Of a stretch of DNA of 64,000 nucleotides, positions 18,288 through 26,357 are shown piece after piece. The first letter of the stretch is position 1. Each line of letters starts with the position of its first letter. The notes beneath the pieces were generated by a model. That model was not told where the DNA came from and made no database searches. It saw only the letters and a list, made by a program, of their open reading frames with translations. Origin of the DNA: Anaerolineae bacterium. GTDB taxonomy: Bacteria > Chloroflexota > Anaerolineae > JAAYZQ01. A program made the translations under genes and the position numbers. The stretch spans positions 1 to 64,000 of the forward strand of contig JAFGIA010000408.1 in NCBI GenBank assembly GCA_016929795.1, read 5' to 3'.

Positions 18288-19046
18288 TCAGTCCGCAGGC
18301 CACATCAGCTTGCGCGCAATCTCTCCGATGCGCAACGAGACCTCGTGCTCGGGAAAACGCACAAGGAACACGTCACTGCTTTGGAGCGCCACCACATCTT
18401 CCGACAGGGGCAACACCCCAATCACCTCGCAGTCGTACGTCTCCTGCACCATCTCGCCCATCGTGGCCATATGGCGGCGCAGCACCTTGTTGACAACCAG
18501 GTACAAGTTGGGCACTTCGAGGTTGCGCGCCACGTCGAGGGTCACGGCGGTCCCCTGAAAGTCCTGCTGGTCGGGCCGAAGAATGATCAACAACTGGTTC
18601 GAGATGGCGATCGACAGGATCGTCTCCTCGTTGACGCCCGGGTGCGTGTCAATCACCAGGTAGTCGAGATCAAGCACCTCGATCAGCTCGTGGAAGCCGT
18701 CGTTGAGCAAGCCCACGTCGTACCCTTCCTTCAACAGGGTCGCGATCTCGCCAGGCTTGATGCTAGAAGGGATTAGATAGAGGCGCCCGGGCTTGAGCCC
18801 GGCCCGCTCGCTGACGTCGTAGGCACACTCTTCGATGCTGCACCGCTCTCGCAGGTAATCATTGAGCGCCCTGTCCATCTTGGCGTCGTCCATCCCAAAG
18901 AGGACATGAATTCCGGGAGAGTTAATGTCCGTATCGACGACGCCAACCCGGTATCCCTGTAGAGCGATGGCAGCCGAGATATTGGCAGACAGATTCGACT
19001 TGCCTGTCCCACCACGGAAGGAATGAATAGAGATAATACTCGACAT
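18288..19046 (-). CDS. MinD/ParA-like ATPase
   Basis: A 252-residue SIMIBI-class ATPase. The deviant Walker A motif is HSFRGGTGKSN, with Arg where ParA/MinD proteins usually have the signature Lys (KGGxGK). Other features are VVDTDINSPG (Walker A'), DYLVIDTHPGVNEETI (Walker B) and VVNKV. Family members position cellular machines on membrane or nucleoid gradients or assist pilus and flagellar assembly. The ATG at 19046 follows GGAGGACAGCAA. Its own promoter lies at 19094-19122. It heads a three-gene operon directly upstream of the chemotaxis run, so positioning of chemoreceptor arrays or motility machinery is an attractive inference. Confidence 0.85.
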   Translation of the reverse strand: MSSIISIHSFRGGTGKSNLSANISAAIALQGYRVGVVDTDINSPGIHVLFGMDDAKMDRALNDYLRERCSIEECAYDVSERAGLKPGRLYLIPSSIKPGEIATLLKEGYDVGLLNDGFHELIEVLDLDYLVIDTHPGVNEETILSIAISNQLLIILRPDQQDFQGTAVTLDVARNLEVPNLYLVVNKVLRRHMATMGEMVQETYDCEVIGVLPLSEDVVALQSSDVFLVRFPEHEVSLRIGEIARKLMWPAD

Positions 19047-19093
19047 TTGCTGTCCTCCTCGCCTGCATTCGATGGGCCACATCTATCAGCGTT

Positions 19094-19122
19094 ATTATAC
19101 CACCAAACCAGGCGTTTGGCAA
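19094..19122 (-). promoter_or_regulatory. Sigma70-type promoter of the MinD operon
   Basis: TTGCCA (19117-19122) and TATAAT (19094-19099) on the minus strand are separated by 17 bp. Predicted transcription starts near 19087, about 40 nt upstream of the MinD start codon. Confidence 0.75.
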
Positions 19123-19136
19123 CTCCACTGGGAGTA

Positions 19137-19901
19137 CTACTGGGGTACCTGCATCCTGCGCGTGATCCACAAAAGGAGCCCGATCACGGCGCCAAACACC
19201 ACATCGGCTGCCAGAGTCAGGCCAAAAGCCGATGCCAGAAAGGTAGCCGCGGTGCCAGCCACCTCCACCACCTCCCGCGACACGCTCGGCACGCCGCCCA
19301 ACACCAGGACGATCACCGCAGCAAGGAGCAGGAAGGCGAGCACCGGCCGAACAGCCCACATGTCCGACTCGCTGGGCAGCATGGCATTCGACACGGCAAA
19401 GATGAGGTAGAGCCACACCCACACGTCAGGAACATTCATAATCTGGCGCGCGCCCGCCACGGCCAGGTCGAGCCCGCCCTGTGGCGCGGCGGCCAACAGT
19501 TCATCCACTCCCAACACCTGGTTGCCGATGAGCCAGATGACAGCAGAAGCGACCAGGAGCGGCGCCAGGCCGATGAGGATGCCACGCACGACATCTACCC
19601 TGCCCACCCGCACCGAGCCGAGCGATACCCGGTTTCCGCGCTTGCGCACCGGCCCGAGTGATAACCCCGACACGCGCGCGCCAAGGGCCCTGGCAGTCAG
19701 CCAGTGGCTCAGCTCGTGCAAGACGACGCCGGGCAGCACCAGCACAAAGTAGACCACGAGCGCCACGTCGCGGTCGCCTGTCCAACGCAGACTCAGCTCC
19801 TGCAGGCTGCGCGTCGTCCAGCGCTTTGCCCAGAGGAGTGGCAGCAGGGTGGCAGCCAGTGCCAGGAACGGGGACCAGAGCCCGAACCAGGGCTCAGCCA
19901 T
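19137..19901 (-). CDS. M50 (site-2 protease)-like membrane metalloprotease
   Basis: Polytopic membrane protein of about 254 residues with the zinc motif HELSHWLTARALGA in a transmembrane helix (HExxH) and a second motif NAMLPSESDMWAV with the Asp expected as third ligand (compare N-x-x-P-x-x-x-x-D-G). Family members cut substrates within the membrane, such as anti-sigma factors. The frame is open far upstream, but the ATG at 19901 overlaps the metallophosphoesterase stop by 8 bp and fits the start of the first helix. It is the last gene of a six-gene operon. The substrate is unknown. Confidence 0.78.
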   Translation of the reverse strand: MAEPWFGLWSPFLALAATLLPLLWAKRWTTRSLQELSLRWTGDRDVALVVYFVLVLPGVVLHELSHWLTARALGARVSGLSLGPVRKRGNRVSLGSVRVGRVDVVRGILIGLAPLLVASAVIWLIGNQVLGVDELLAAAPQGGLDLAVAGARQIMNVPDVWVWLYLIFAVSNAMLPSESDMWAVRPVLAFLLLAAVIVLVLGGVPSVSREVVEVAGTAATFLASAFGLTLAADVVFGAVIGLLLWITRRMQVPQ

Positions 19902-21084
19902 GGCCATCCCCGGCAAGGGCCTGAGCTGGGCAGGGCGCAATATCGAACACGACGACCTCGGGCCGGCAAAAGAGCCGCGCGCGCGGCGTGCCAAACCCCT
20001 CCATCCCAAGGCCACGGCTGACGTACAACCGGGTGCCCGCCTCGCAGTAGAGACCGGCTTCGTACCGCTTCCCGTAGCGCGAGCTCGTGACAAGCGCGCC
20101 AAAACCTGGCACACGCCACTGCCCTCCATGCGTGTGCCCTGCCAGGTACAGGTCGACGTCGAGGGGGGCGATGGCGGGCATCAGATCGGGCAGGTGATAG
20201 AGAAGCAACGAAAAAGCGCCTGACGGCGCCGCCGCCTGGAGGGTGCGCACCGTTTGAGCGTCTGCGTCCAGGTCCCACGTCGGAGTCACCCCCATCAGCC
20301 ACAGGTGGGCACAACCCTCACCTGGCGCGTCACCATTTAGCGGCACTACAACCGCCCGATCCTCCAACACCTCGATACCCGCGGCCTCCAACACCGGGCG
20401 TAGGATCTCGGGCTCGTCCACGTGCGCCGTGCCCCACACGGCATAGACGCCGAGAGGGGCGTCCAGCCTCCTCAGCAGCACCGCCAGGTCGGCGGCGGCA
20501 GTGGCGTCGCGATGGTATGAAGTGTTGAGAAAATCGCCTGTCAGGACCAGGAGATCGGGGTGGAGCGCGCGCACCAGGTCCGGCAGTGTGCGCTCGCGCT
20601 CCGTCAGCCGCTCCACGTGCAGATCAGAAAGCTGGACGATGCGCACCCGCCCCGGATTGTCGAGGCGTGAATCGGCGACGTCGACGCGTGTCACTTCCAC
20701 CCGAAAGGGCTCGACCCGCGTGCCCCACGCGGCCACAACCCACACCAGGCCCTGCCAGAGAGCCAGGCCAGAGATCGTGACCACAGGCCAGCGGGCCGCC
20801 AGCGGCACTGCCGCCAGCACAACCAGCCCGCGCATCAGACTCAGGCCAAGAAATGGGGGCTGCCACGGGCCAAAGGAGAGGCGGCTGCGTGGCAGACCGG
20901 CCAGCAAGGCCCTATCAGCAAACGCAAACAGAAGCAGCGCTGCCGCCGCGACCCAGCTCCACACCACGCCCACCCCTGCCGCCAGCGCAAGCGGCAGCAG
21001 CCACACAACCAGAGCCGGCCAACCGGCCGGCTTCTCAGTCAAGAGCAACAGAGCATGAAACGGATGATCTCGCCAGACACTCAC
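19894..21084 (-). CDS. Membrane-anchored metallophosphoesterase
   Basis: About four N-terminal transmembrane helices (residues about 20-125) are followed by a calcineurin-like phosphoesterase domain resembling YkuE-type enzymes: RIVQLSDLHVE (DxH), LVLTGDFLN (GD), and LYLAGHTHGGQWRVP (GHTH). The expected GNHD/E block reads VWGTAHVDEP, so the usual metal-ligand Asn appears lost. Start: the GTG at 21084 follows the EamA stop by a few bases and has GGAGAA 8 nt upstream. Family members act on cell-surface lipids or nucleotides, for example UDP-diacylglucosamine hydrolysis. The substrate here is not assignable and activity is uncertain because of the altered motif. Confidence 0.82.
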   Translation of the reverse strand: MSVWRDHPFHALLLLTEKPAGWPALVVWLLPLALAAGVGVVWSWVAAAALLLFAFADRALLAGLPRSRLSFGPWQPPFLGLSLMRGLVVLAAVPLAARWPVVTISGLALWQGLVWVVAAWGTRVEPFRVEVTRVDVADSRLDNPGRVRIVQLSDLHVERLTERERTLPDLVRALHPDLLVLTGDFLNTSYHRDATAAADLAVLLRRLDAPLGVYAVWGTAHVDEPEILRPVLEAAGIEVLEDRAVVVPLNGDAPGEGCAHLWLMGVTPTWDLDADAQTVRTLQAAAPSGAFSLLLYHLPDLMPAIAPLDVDLYLAGHTHGGQWRVPGFGALVTSSRYGKRYEAGLYCEAGTRLYVSRGLGMEGFGTPRARLFCRPEVVVFDIAPCPAQALAGDGHG

Positions 21085-21089
21085 CGGTC

Positions 21090-22022
21090 CTATTCTCCAT
21101 CCTGCGGAAAGAGGCTCTCCCACCAATCGTCTTCACCAGCAATCTGCATGCCCGTGTCACGCCGGATCAGGAGGACACTGATGGCAAACACCGCCGCGCC
21201 CACCCACTGCTGCAATGTAAAGCGTTCGCCCAGGAACAGAAATGCCAACGCCACAGCCACCAACGGCTCGGCAATGCCGAGCAAGGCGGTCTGCACCCCT
21301 CCGAGCCGGCGCAAGCCAAAAAAGACGAGCAAGCGCGCCAGGGCTGTGGGAAAGAGGGCGAGCAGCAAGATAGCCGTCCAGCCATCTGGCGGGATAGGTT
21401 CGGGCAGAAACCCGTGCGCAGCGAACGGCACACTCACCACCAGGGCCATGGTCGTAAGCACATAAAGCGTCACTGTCCTCGAATCAACGTCAGCCAGCGT
21501 CCACTGCCCGAGCACGAGATGAAAACCATACAACGCCCCGGCACCGATCATCAGTGTCACGCCGAGTGGGTCGACCAACCCCGCACCTTGCCAGGTCAGG
21601 AGCACGACGCTGAGAAGGGCCAGGCCAAGGCGCACGACAGCCAGGCGTGAAATGGCATGCCCTGCCGCCGACAAGAAAATAAACACCCATACAGGATACA
21701 TTGAGTAGAGAAGGTGCGCGAGCGAGGCATCGACGCGCGTCAACCCGTTGTAGTAGAGCAGCGACCCGATCCCATTCGCCAGACCCATCCCGATGCAGCC
21801 GAGCAAGTTCTCGCGGTCGATGGTCAACACCTGCCGGAAGAAGAGGAGGTAGACCAGCCAGAGCAAGCCGGCTGCCACCAGCGTGCGCACTGCAACCAAC
21901 GTCGTCGCACCGACCCCGGCCTGGTAGGCGAGCTTGCCAAAGATCGGAGCGGTGCCAGCCAACAGCGTAGATAGGAGCGCGGCGCCGATCCCGATGATGT
22001 GCCGATCGGTCTCACTGTGCAT
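21090..22022 (-). CDS. EamA/DMT-family transporter
   Basis: About 310 residues with ten hydrophobic helices in two EamA repeats (LLSTLLAGTAPIFGKLAYQAG in the first; LIGAGALYGFHLVLGQWTL-like and IAEPLVAVALAFLFLGE in the second). The E-P-x-x-A and FLGE signatures are typical of drug/metabolite exporters. The ATG at 22022 follows a G-rich ribosome site and overlaps the kinase stop by 11 bp. The substrate is unknown. Part of the SpoIIE-phosphatase operon. Confidence 0.88.
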   Translation of the reverse strand: MHSETDRHIIGIGAALLSTLLAGTAPIFGKLAYQAGVGATTLVAVRTLVAAGLLWLVYLLFFRQVLTIDRENLLGCIGMGLANGIGSLLYYNGLTRVDASLAHLLYSMYPVWVFIFLSAAGHAISRLAVVRLGLALLSVVLLTWQGAGLVDPLGVTLMIGAGALYGFHLVLGQWTLADVDSRTVTLYVLTTMALVVSVPFAAHGFLPEPIPPDGWTAILLLALFPTALARLLVFFGLRRLGGVQTALLGIAEPLVAVALAFLFLGERFTLQQWVGAAVFAISVLLIRRDTGMQIAGEDDWWESLFPQDGE

Positions 22023-22380
22023 CGCCCCCCCCTGACTGTAGCCCACGAAGAAAGGTGTCGGCTCGATCCAACACCTCCTGCTCGCTCAAACCATCCGTCG
22101 GCAGATAGAGGTCGCAGCGTGCCCGGGCATCACGCAGCCGGTGGCGCTGGGCATCGAGATACACCTGATCCCAGCCCATGCCGCGCCGCCCCCGCTCGTG
22201 CACACTCGGCAGCGTAACGTCGAGATAGATCAATACGTCGGGTGGGTTGATGCGCCACCACATGTCGGGCACGTACGAATGATCCTGTGCAGCCGATACG
22301 GCGTCGTAACCGAGGGAGCGCAGGCCTGCAGCCAACACGCTCTTGCCCGAGGCGCACGGGCCCACTATCTTGACGCGCAC
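22012..22380 (-). CDS. Small P-loop nucleotide kinase-like protein
   Basis: A 122-residue P-loop protein with KIVGPCASGKSVLAAGLRSLG (Walker A GPCASGKS) at its extreme N-terminus and DVLIYLDVTLPSVHERG, a lid-like region of small-molecule or nucleoside kinases. It is shorter than most nucleotide kinases (about 180-220 residues), so it may be a minimal or specialised member. The GTG start has GAGGCG upstream. It lies 12 bp after the RCK gene. The substrate is unknown. Confidence 0.72.
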   Translation of the reverse strand: MRVKIVGPCASGKSVLAAGLRSLGYDAVSAAQDHSYVPDMWWRINPPDVLIYLDVTLPSVHERGRRGMGWDQVYLDAQRHRLRDARARCDLYLPTDGLSEQEVLDRADTFLRGLQSGGGDAQ

Positions 22381-22392
22381 AGTCGCCTCACA

Positions 22393-23466
22393 CTAGATCC
22401 CTCCGGTGCGGTTCATGCGCTCGAGGCGATTGAGAACATCGAGGGAGGCAAAAACGCACAGCCGGTCGCCAGGCCGGAGCACCGTGTCGGGTGCCGGATG
22501 GAGGTCGATGGAGCCATCCCTGTCATGCAAGATGATGGAAAAGTCGAGCTCTTTTTCGAGGTCGCATACCCCACGCCCGACGAGGTCCGAGCCAGGCCGC
22601 ACCGTAAACTCGCTCACATTCAACAGCTCTGCGCCCACGTAAAACGCGTGGCTGATGTCCGCGCGCGTCGCCGCGCGCGCAAAAGCCGGCGCCGCAAGCG
22701 CTGACGTGCTGAACGCGGTCTGGATATTAAAGCCGTGCGCCACCTTCTGCGCCATGTCGTGATCGAACATGCGCAACACCACGTGGATGTCCGGCTTGAG
22801 CTCGCGTGCCACCAGGGCGATCTCCAGGTTGGTCAGGTCGTTCTCCGTACACGGAACGATCGACGCGGCACGCTCCACGCCTGCCTGCTTGAGGACGTCG
22901 AGGCGCGACGCGTCGCCAAAAAGGACCGGCACATGCTCGCCGGTCACCCGCTCGACGAACTCGCCGTCTGGGTCGATCTCGATCCCGACAACCTCTTCGC
23001 CAAAATCGAGCAGTTCCTGCACGATGCGATACCCCAACCGCCCAATGCCTGCCACCACGACATGATCTCGGTAGGTCGATGCAATCGCCACTTGCCACTC
23101 ACCCTCTCTGACCGATTTATTGAACAGCATCACGCCAAACTGGATCACGCCTTGTACGATCAACCCAAGGCCGATGATCGGCATGACGAAATAAAAGATC
23201 TGAAGATACCATTCTGATGGAAAGGGCACACTCTCCCCGAAAAAGATCATACTGTAGATGGCGTACACAGCCTCGGCATAGGTCAAGTCGTGGAACTCGG
23301 CATGGGTGTACAGAATGTCAAAAACAAGGCCGCCGAGGAGCACACTGGCAGTGAGCGCCAGCAGCGGGATCGAAAATTGGCGGGTGAGAACGCGCACATC
23401 GCGCCACTGCGCCAGCAAGTAGCGCTTCCACGGATAGCGCCGCGGCCTCATCTGCACCTCGCTCAT
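22393..23466 (-). CDS. Ion-channel-like membrane protein with RCK (TrkA-N/TrkA-C) domains
   Basis: A 357-residue protein shaped like a prokaryotic RCK-gated K+ channel: TM helix (about 30-52), a pore-loop position (about 65-83), a second TM helix (about 88-112), an RCK_N domain with VVVAGIGRLGYRIVQ (Rossmann GxGxxG) and LFGDASRLDVL, and a TrkA_C domain near the C-terminus. The filter position reads SMIFFGESVPFP instead of the T-x-G-Y-G-D signature, so K+ selectivity is doubtful. It overlaps the SpoIIE gene by 4 bp. Possibly a non-selective or differently selective channel, or a ligand-binding membrane regulator. Confidence 0.82.
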   Translation of the reverse strand: MSEVQMRPRRYPWKRYLLAQWRDVRVLTRQFSIPLLALTASVLLGGLVFDILYTHAEFHDLTYAEAVYAIYSMIFFGESVPFPSEWYLQIFYFVMPIIGLGLIVQGVIQFGVMLFNKSVREGEWQVAIASTYRDHVVVAGIGRLGYRIVQELLDFGEEVVGIEIDPDGEFVERVTGEHVPVLFGDASRLDVLKQAGVERAASIVPCTENDLTNLEIALVARELKPDIHVVLRMFDHDMAQKVAHGFNIQTAFSTSALAAPAFARAATRADISHAFYVGAELLNVSEFTVRPGSDLVGRGVCDLEKELDFSIILHDRDGSIDLHPAPDTVLRPGDRLCVFASLDVLNRLERMNRTGGI

Positions 23467-24197
23467 ATTGGAAAGCGCACCGACAGGCGCCGCACCTGGT
23501 CCGTGCGCCGGCGAGGCACCACCGAAAACACCGCCACACTCACGTCGTCGCCGGGCCGCCCCTCATCCAGATCGACGGCGGCAGCCAGCAGCCCGTCGGC
23601 CAGCGAGCGAGCACATGACTCTTCATCACACGTATCCAGTTGCGCGCGCACAAACTCGACCACGTCCATCTGGCGGCCATAGCGCACGCCAGCATTCATC
23701 ACCCCGTCCGTATAGACCACCACGTGCAAGTAGCGCTCGATGGGCAGCTCGGCAATGACCGGGCGGGTGCGGCTGTGAATGCCAATCGCCTCGCTGGGCT
23801 CGTCGAGCGAACGGATCGCCCGATCGGCGCCCGAGACGACGAGCACGGGGCAATGGCTGTTGCGCGACACCACCAGCGTGCGTGTGCCCAGGTCGACAGA
23901 GACAATGTTGAGCGTAGCGGACACCTGGCCGGCGCGCAGGGTGCGCAAATAATCGTGCGCGGCCCGGGCCGCGGCGCCGTCACGCACGCCGTCGGCGAGC
24001 AGCGACACCGCCTTGCGTGCCACAATGTTGCTGATCGCCTTGGCCGAGCGTCCGCTACGCTGGCCGTCGACGATCACCAGCGACAGCCCGCCATGAGGGC
24101 GCTCGATCAGCTCTACCGTGTCGCCACTTTCGCTAACCGCGTACTTGCCCACCTTGGCGACCGCCACCTGCAATTCGAGATCGGGCTGCACGTCCAC
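23463..24197 (-). CDS. SpoIIE/PP2C-type serine phosphatase
   Basis: A stand-alone 244-residue PPM phosphatase domain: LSLVIVDGQRSGRSAKAIS (metal-binding Asp), TLVVSRNSHCPVLVV, VVVYTDGVMNAG (second metal Asp) and GRPGDDVSVAVF (final DD). The family dephosphorylates serine on partner-switching proteins (anti-sigma antagonists) or acts on similar regulators; no STAS or HATPase partner is seen in this window. The GTG start is preceded by GAGGAGGAA at about 12 nt. First gene of a six-gene overlapping operon with a good promoter at 24233-24261. Confidence 0.82.
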   Translation of the reverse strand: MDVQPDLELQVAVAKVGKYAVSESGDTVELIERPHGGLSLVIVDGQRSGRSAKAISNIVARKAVSLLADGVRDGAAARAAHDYLRTLRAGQVSATLNIVSVDLGTRTLVVSRNSHCPVLVVSGADRAIRSLDEPSEAIGIHSRTRPVIAELPIERYLHVVVYTDGVMNAGVRYGRQMDVVEFVRAQLDTCDEESCARSLADGLLAAAVDLDEGRPGDDVSVAVFSVVPRRRTDQVRRLSVRFPI

Positions 24198-24232
24198 GTG
24201 TCTCGGTTCCTCCTCATCCGATGCCTGTTGCC

Positions 24233-24261
24233 ATTATACCGCACCCATCGCCAAGAAGCAA
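24233..24261 (-). promoter_or_regulatory. Promoter of the SpoIIE-phosphatase operon
   Basis: TTGCTT (24256-24261), a 17-bp spacer and TATAAT (24233-24238) on the minus strand, about 36 bp upstream of the GTG start at 24197. Confidence 0.7.
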
Positions 24262-24348
24262 AGCACCGCAGGTGACGATACCCGGTGCGCCACCTCGCCC
24301 TACCTCCTACACCTCATTCCCTATCGCTTGTGCCTTGCCCCCTGTCAT

Positions 24349-24377
24349 TTGTCACTTTCCCCGGGATTTGCTATACT
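24349..24377 (+). promoter_or_regulatory. Promoter of the sigma factor gene
   Basis: TTGTCA (24349-24354), a 17-bp spacer and TATACT (24372-24377). The predicted start is near 24384, leaving a leader of about 65 nt before the GTG at 24449. Divergent from the SpoIIE operon promoter. Confidence 0.75.
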
Positions 24378-24448
24378 AGCGCGCAACCATTCGCGCTGGC
24401 CGGTGTTTCTATTGTGCGAGACGGGCCGGCGCCGGCGAGGTCAGACCG

Positions 24449-25012
24449 GTGCAGGATCCAATGGAAGACGAAGCAACGCTGGTCGAGCAGGCCAAAACCG
24501 ATCCACAGGCGTTTGGCCTTCTCTACGAGCGGTACGTTGACAAAATCTATAACTATGTCTACTATCGCACGGGCAGCCATCACGACGCCGAGGACTTGAC
24601 AGCCAGGGTATTCTTCCAGGCGCTCAATCACATCCCGCGTTACGTCGATCGCGGGGCACCCTTTTCGTCCTGGTTGTACCGCATCGCTCACAACCTGGTT
24701 GCTAACTGGCACCGTGATCGTAGCCGGCGTAACGTCGTTGCGCTCGACCGCCTAGCAGTCGTGCACAGCGAGACGGAGCGCGGGCCGTTCGAGCAGACGG
24801 TGCGCCAAGAGCGATACGAGACACTGCGCGCTGCGCTCCGCCGGCTGCCGGCGGATCGCCAGCAGCTTCTCCTGCTCAAGTTCGTGGAGCGGCTGCCGAA
24901 CGCCGACATTGGCAGGATCATGGGCCGCAGCGAGGGGGCGATCAAGTCGCTCTATCACCGCACCCTCGTCGCCCTGAGGGGGGACTTGCCAGAAGGCAAC
25001 CAGGTGATCTGA
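24449..25012 (+). CDS. ECF-type RNA polymerase sigma factor
   Basis: A 187-residue sigma-70 family protein of the ECF group. Region 2 is visible in FGLLYERYVDKIYNYVYYRTG and FSSWLYRIAHNLVANWHRD; region 4 in LRRLPADRQQLLLLKFVERLPNADIGRIMGRSEGAIKSL split across the helix-turn-helix (IGRIMGRSEGAIKSLYHRT). Regions 1.1 and 3 are absent. GTG start with GAGGTC 8 nt upstream; an ATG at 24461 is the alternative. No adjacent obvious zinc anti-sigma factor; the single-TM protein at 25909 is a weak candidate. First gene of a likely sigma-degV-membrane protein-fabH unit. Confidence 0.9.
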   Translation: MQDPMEDEATLVEQAKTDPQAFGLLYERYVDKIYNYVYYRTGSHHDAEDLTARVFFQALNHIPRYVDRGAPFSSWLYRIAHNLVANWHRDRSRRNVVALDRLAVVHSETERGPFEQTVRQERYETLRAALRRLPADRQQLLLLKFVERLPNADIGRIMGRSEGAIKSLYHRTLVALRGDLPEGNQVI

Positions 25013-25043
25013 AGTGTGACAGGAAAGGGAATGGCCAAAACAG

Positions 25044-25886
25044 ATGATCAAGATCGTGACCGATTCAACCTGTGATCTGCCGCCAGGATATTTTGAAGAA
25101 AATGACATCAGCATCGTGCCGATCAACATCCAGTTCGGCACCGAGACCTATCGAGACGGGATCGACATCGATCGCGAGGCCTTTTATCAAAGAATCGACG
25201 ATCTCGGGATGTTGCCTACTACTTCTCAGCCATCGTCGGGCCAGTTCGAAGAGCACTATCGCCGCCTTGCTGCCGAAGGGGCAGACGACATCATCTCACT
25301 GCACGTAACGGCCAAGCTGAGCGGCACTTACCAGTCGGCCGAGTTGGCGCGCGGGATGGTCGCCGACCAGGTGCGGATCCATCCCTTCGACAGCGCCTGT
25401 GGCTCGGCCGGGTTGGGCTTTATGGTGCTAGAGGCGGCGCGTTTGGCGCGTGCCGGCGTAAGCGTAAATGAGATTCTGGTGCGGTTGGCCCTGATCCGCG
25501 AGCGGATGAACCTGGTGTTGAGCATCAAGGACATGCGTTTTGCGCAGATGAGCGGGCGGGTAGGGCGGCTGCAAGGCAGCCTGGCCGCGCTGCTCAACGT
25601 CAAGCCCATCGTCCTACTCCAGGACGGCGTGATTGACGTCGTAGAAAAGGTGCGCAGCCAGAGCCGCGCCATTAGCCGCCTGATCAAGATGGTCTCCGAG
25701 CAGGTCGGCTCGGAACCGGTGAACCTGGCCGTGATCCACGCCGATGCGCCGGATGAGGGGCAAGCATTGATGGGGCAGACAGCCCACTATTTTACTCTCC
25801 GCGAGTCTTTCCTGGTCAACTTGACCACCTCCCTGGTGGTCCATTTTGGACCGGGCACGTTGGGCCTGGTCGCGTATCGAGTATGA
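25044..25886 (+). CDS. DegV-family fatty-acid-binding protein (FakB-like)
   Basis: A 280-residue DegV protein: IVTDSTCDLPPGYFEENDISIVPINI at the N-terminus (split motif TDSTCDLP), TTSQPSSGQFEEHY, ISLHVTAKLSGTYQSA, and a C-terminal VHFGPGTLGLVAY. The family binds a fatty acid and, in Firmicutes, presents it to the kinase FakA. The DegV-FabH neighbourhood supports a role in fatty-acid handling. No fakA-like kinase is in the window. Length is normal. Confidence 0.92.
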   Translation: MIKIVTDSTCDLPPGYFEENDISIVPINIQFGTETYRDGIDIDREAFYQRIDDLGMLPTTSQPSSGQFEEHYRRLAAEGADDIISLHVTAKLSGTYQSAELARGMVADQVRIHPFDSACGSAGLGFMVLEAARLARAGVSVNEILVRLALIRERMNLVLSIKDMRFAQMSGRVGRLQGSLAALLNVKPIVLLQDGVIDVVEKVRSQSRAISRLIKMVSEQVGSEPVNLAVIHADAPDEGQALMGQTAHYFTLRESFLVNLTTSLVVHFGPGTLGLVAYRV

Positions 25887-25908
25887 TGGTGCCCAAAGGG
25901 GGAGGGGC

Positions 25909-26286
25909 ATGAAGCGCAAAGAAGAAGCCGACTTGTTGACTGTCTATACAGATCACCTGCTGGGGCTCTCTAGCGTCACATCGAGAGGCGGCCCACCCGC
26001 CTCCACCCGGCACGATCAAGTACACAGCCTCTTGACATTGGCCGACCACCTGCACGCCATCCTCGCACCCGTAGAGCCAGATCCGCACTTTCGTCGCCGG
26101 CTCCATGGCGAGCTGATTTTGAAAGCGCAGAACCGGGAAGAGATGCCCGAGATTGGACTCTTTCAGCCACACCGGCGGAGCCTGGTGATCGGCGCGGCGC
26201 TCGGATTGGGCTCGGTGGCCTCGGTACTCGGCGTCATCATCGCCGTCCTGCTGCGCCGGCGTGCCGGGAATGTAGCCGCCGGATAA
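25909..26286 (+). CDS. Single-pass membrane protein, unknown function
   Basis: A 125-residue protein with a cytoplasmic-looking N-terminus (KRKEEADLLTVYTDHLLGL), the segment VEPDPHFRRRLHGELI, and one transmembrane helix near residues 96-117 followed by RRRAGN. The P-x-P-x-F-x-x-x-L pattern before a TM helix resembles small Chloroflexota membrane proteins associated with sigma factors, but I cannot name the family. The ATG at 25909 follows GGGGGAGGGG. It is 22 bp after degV and 71 bp before fabH. A role as anti-sigma factor is only a guess. Confidence 0.65.
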   Translation: MKRKEEADLLTVYTDHLLGLSSVTSRGGPPASTRHDQVHSLLTLADHLHAILAPVEPDPHFRRRLHGELILKAQNREEMPEIGLFQPHRRSLVIGAALGLGSVASVLGVIIAVLLRRRAGNVAAG

Positions 26287-26357
26287 GCGGCGAGCCGCGG
26301 CTTTTTTTTCGACATTTTTAGGGAATTTTGGGAAATCCGGATGGAGAGGAAGGAACG

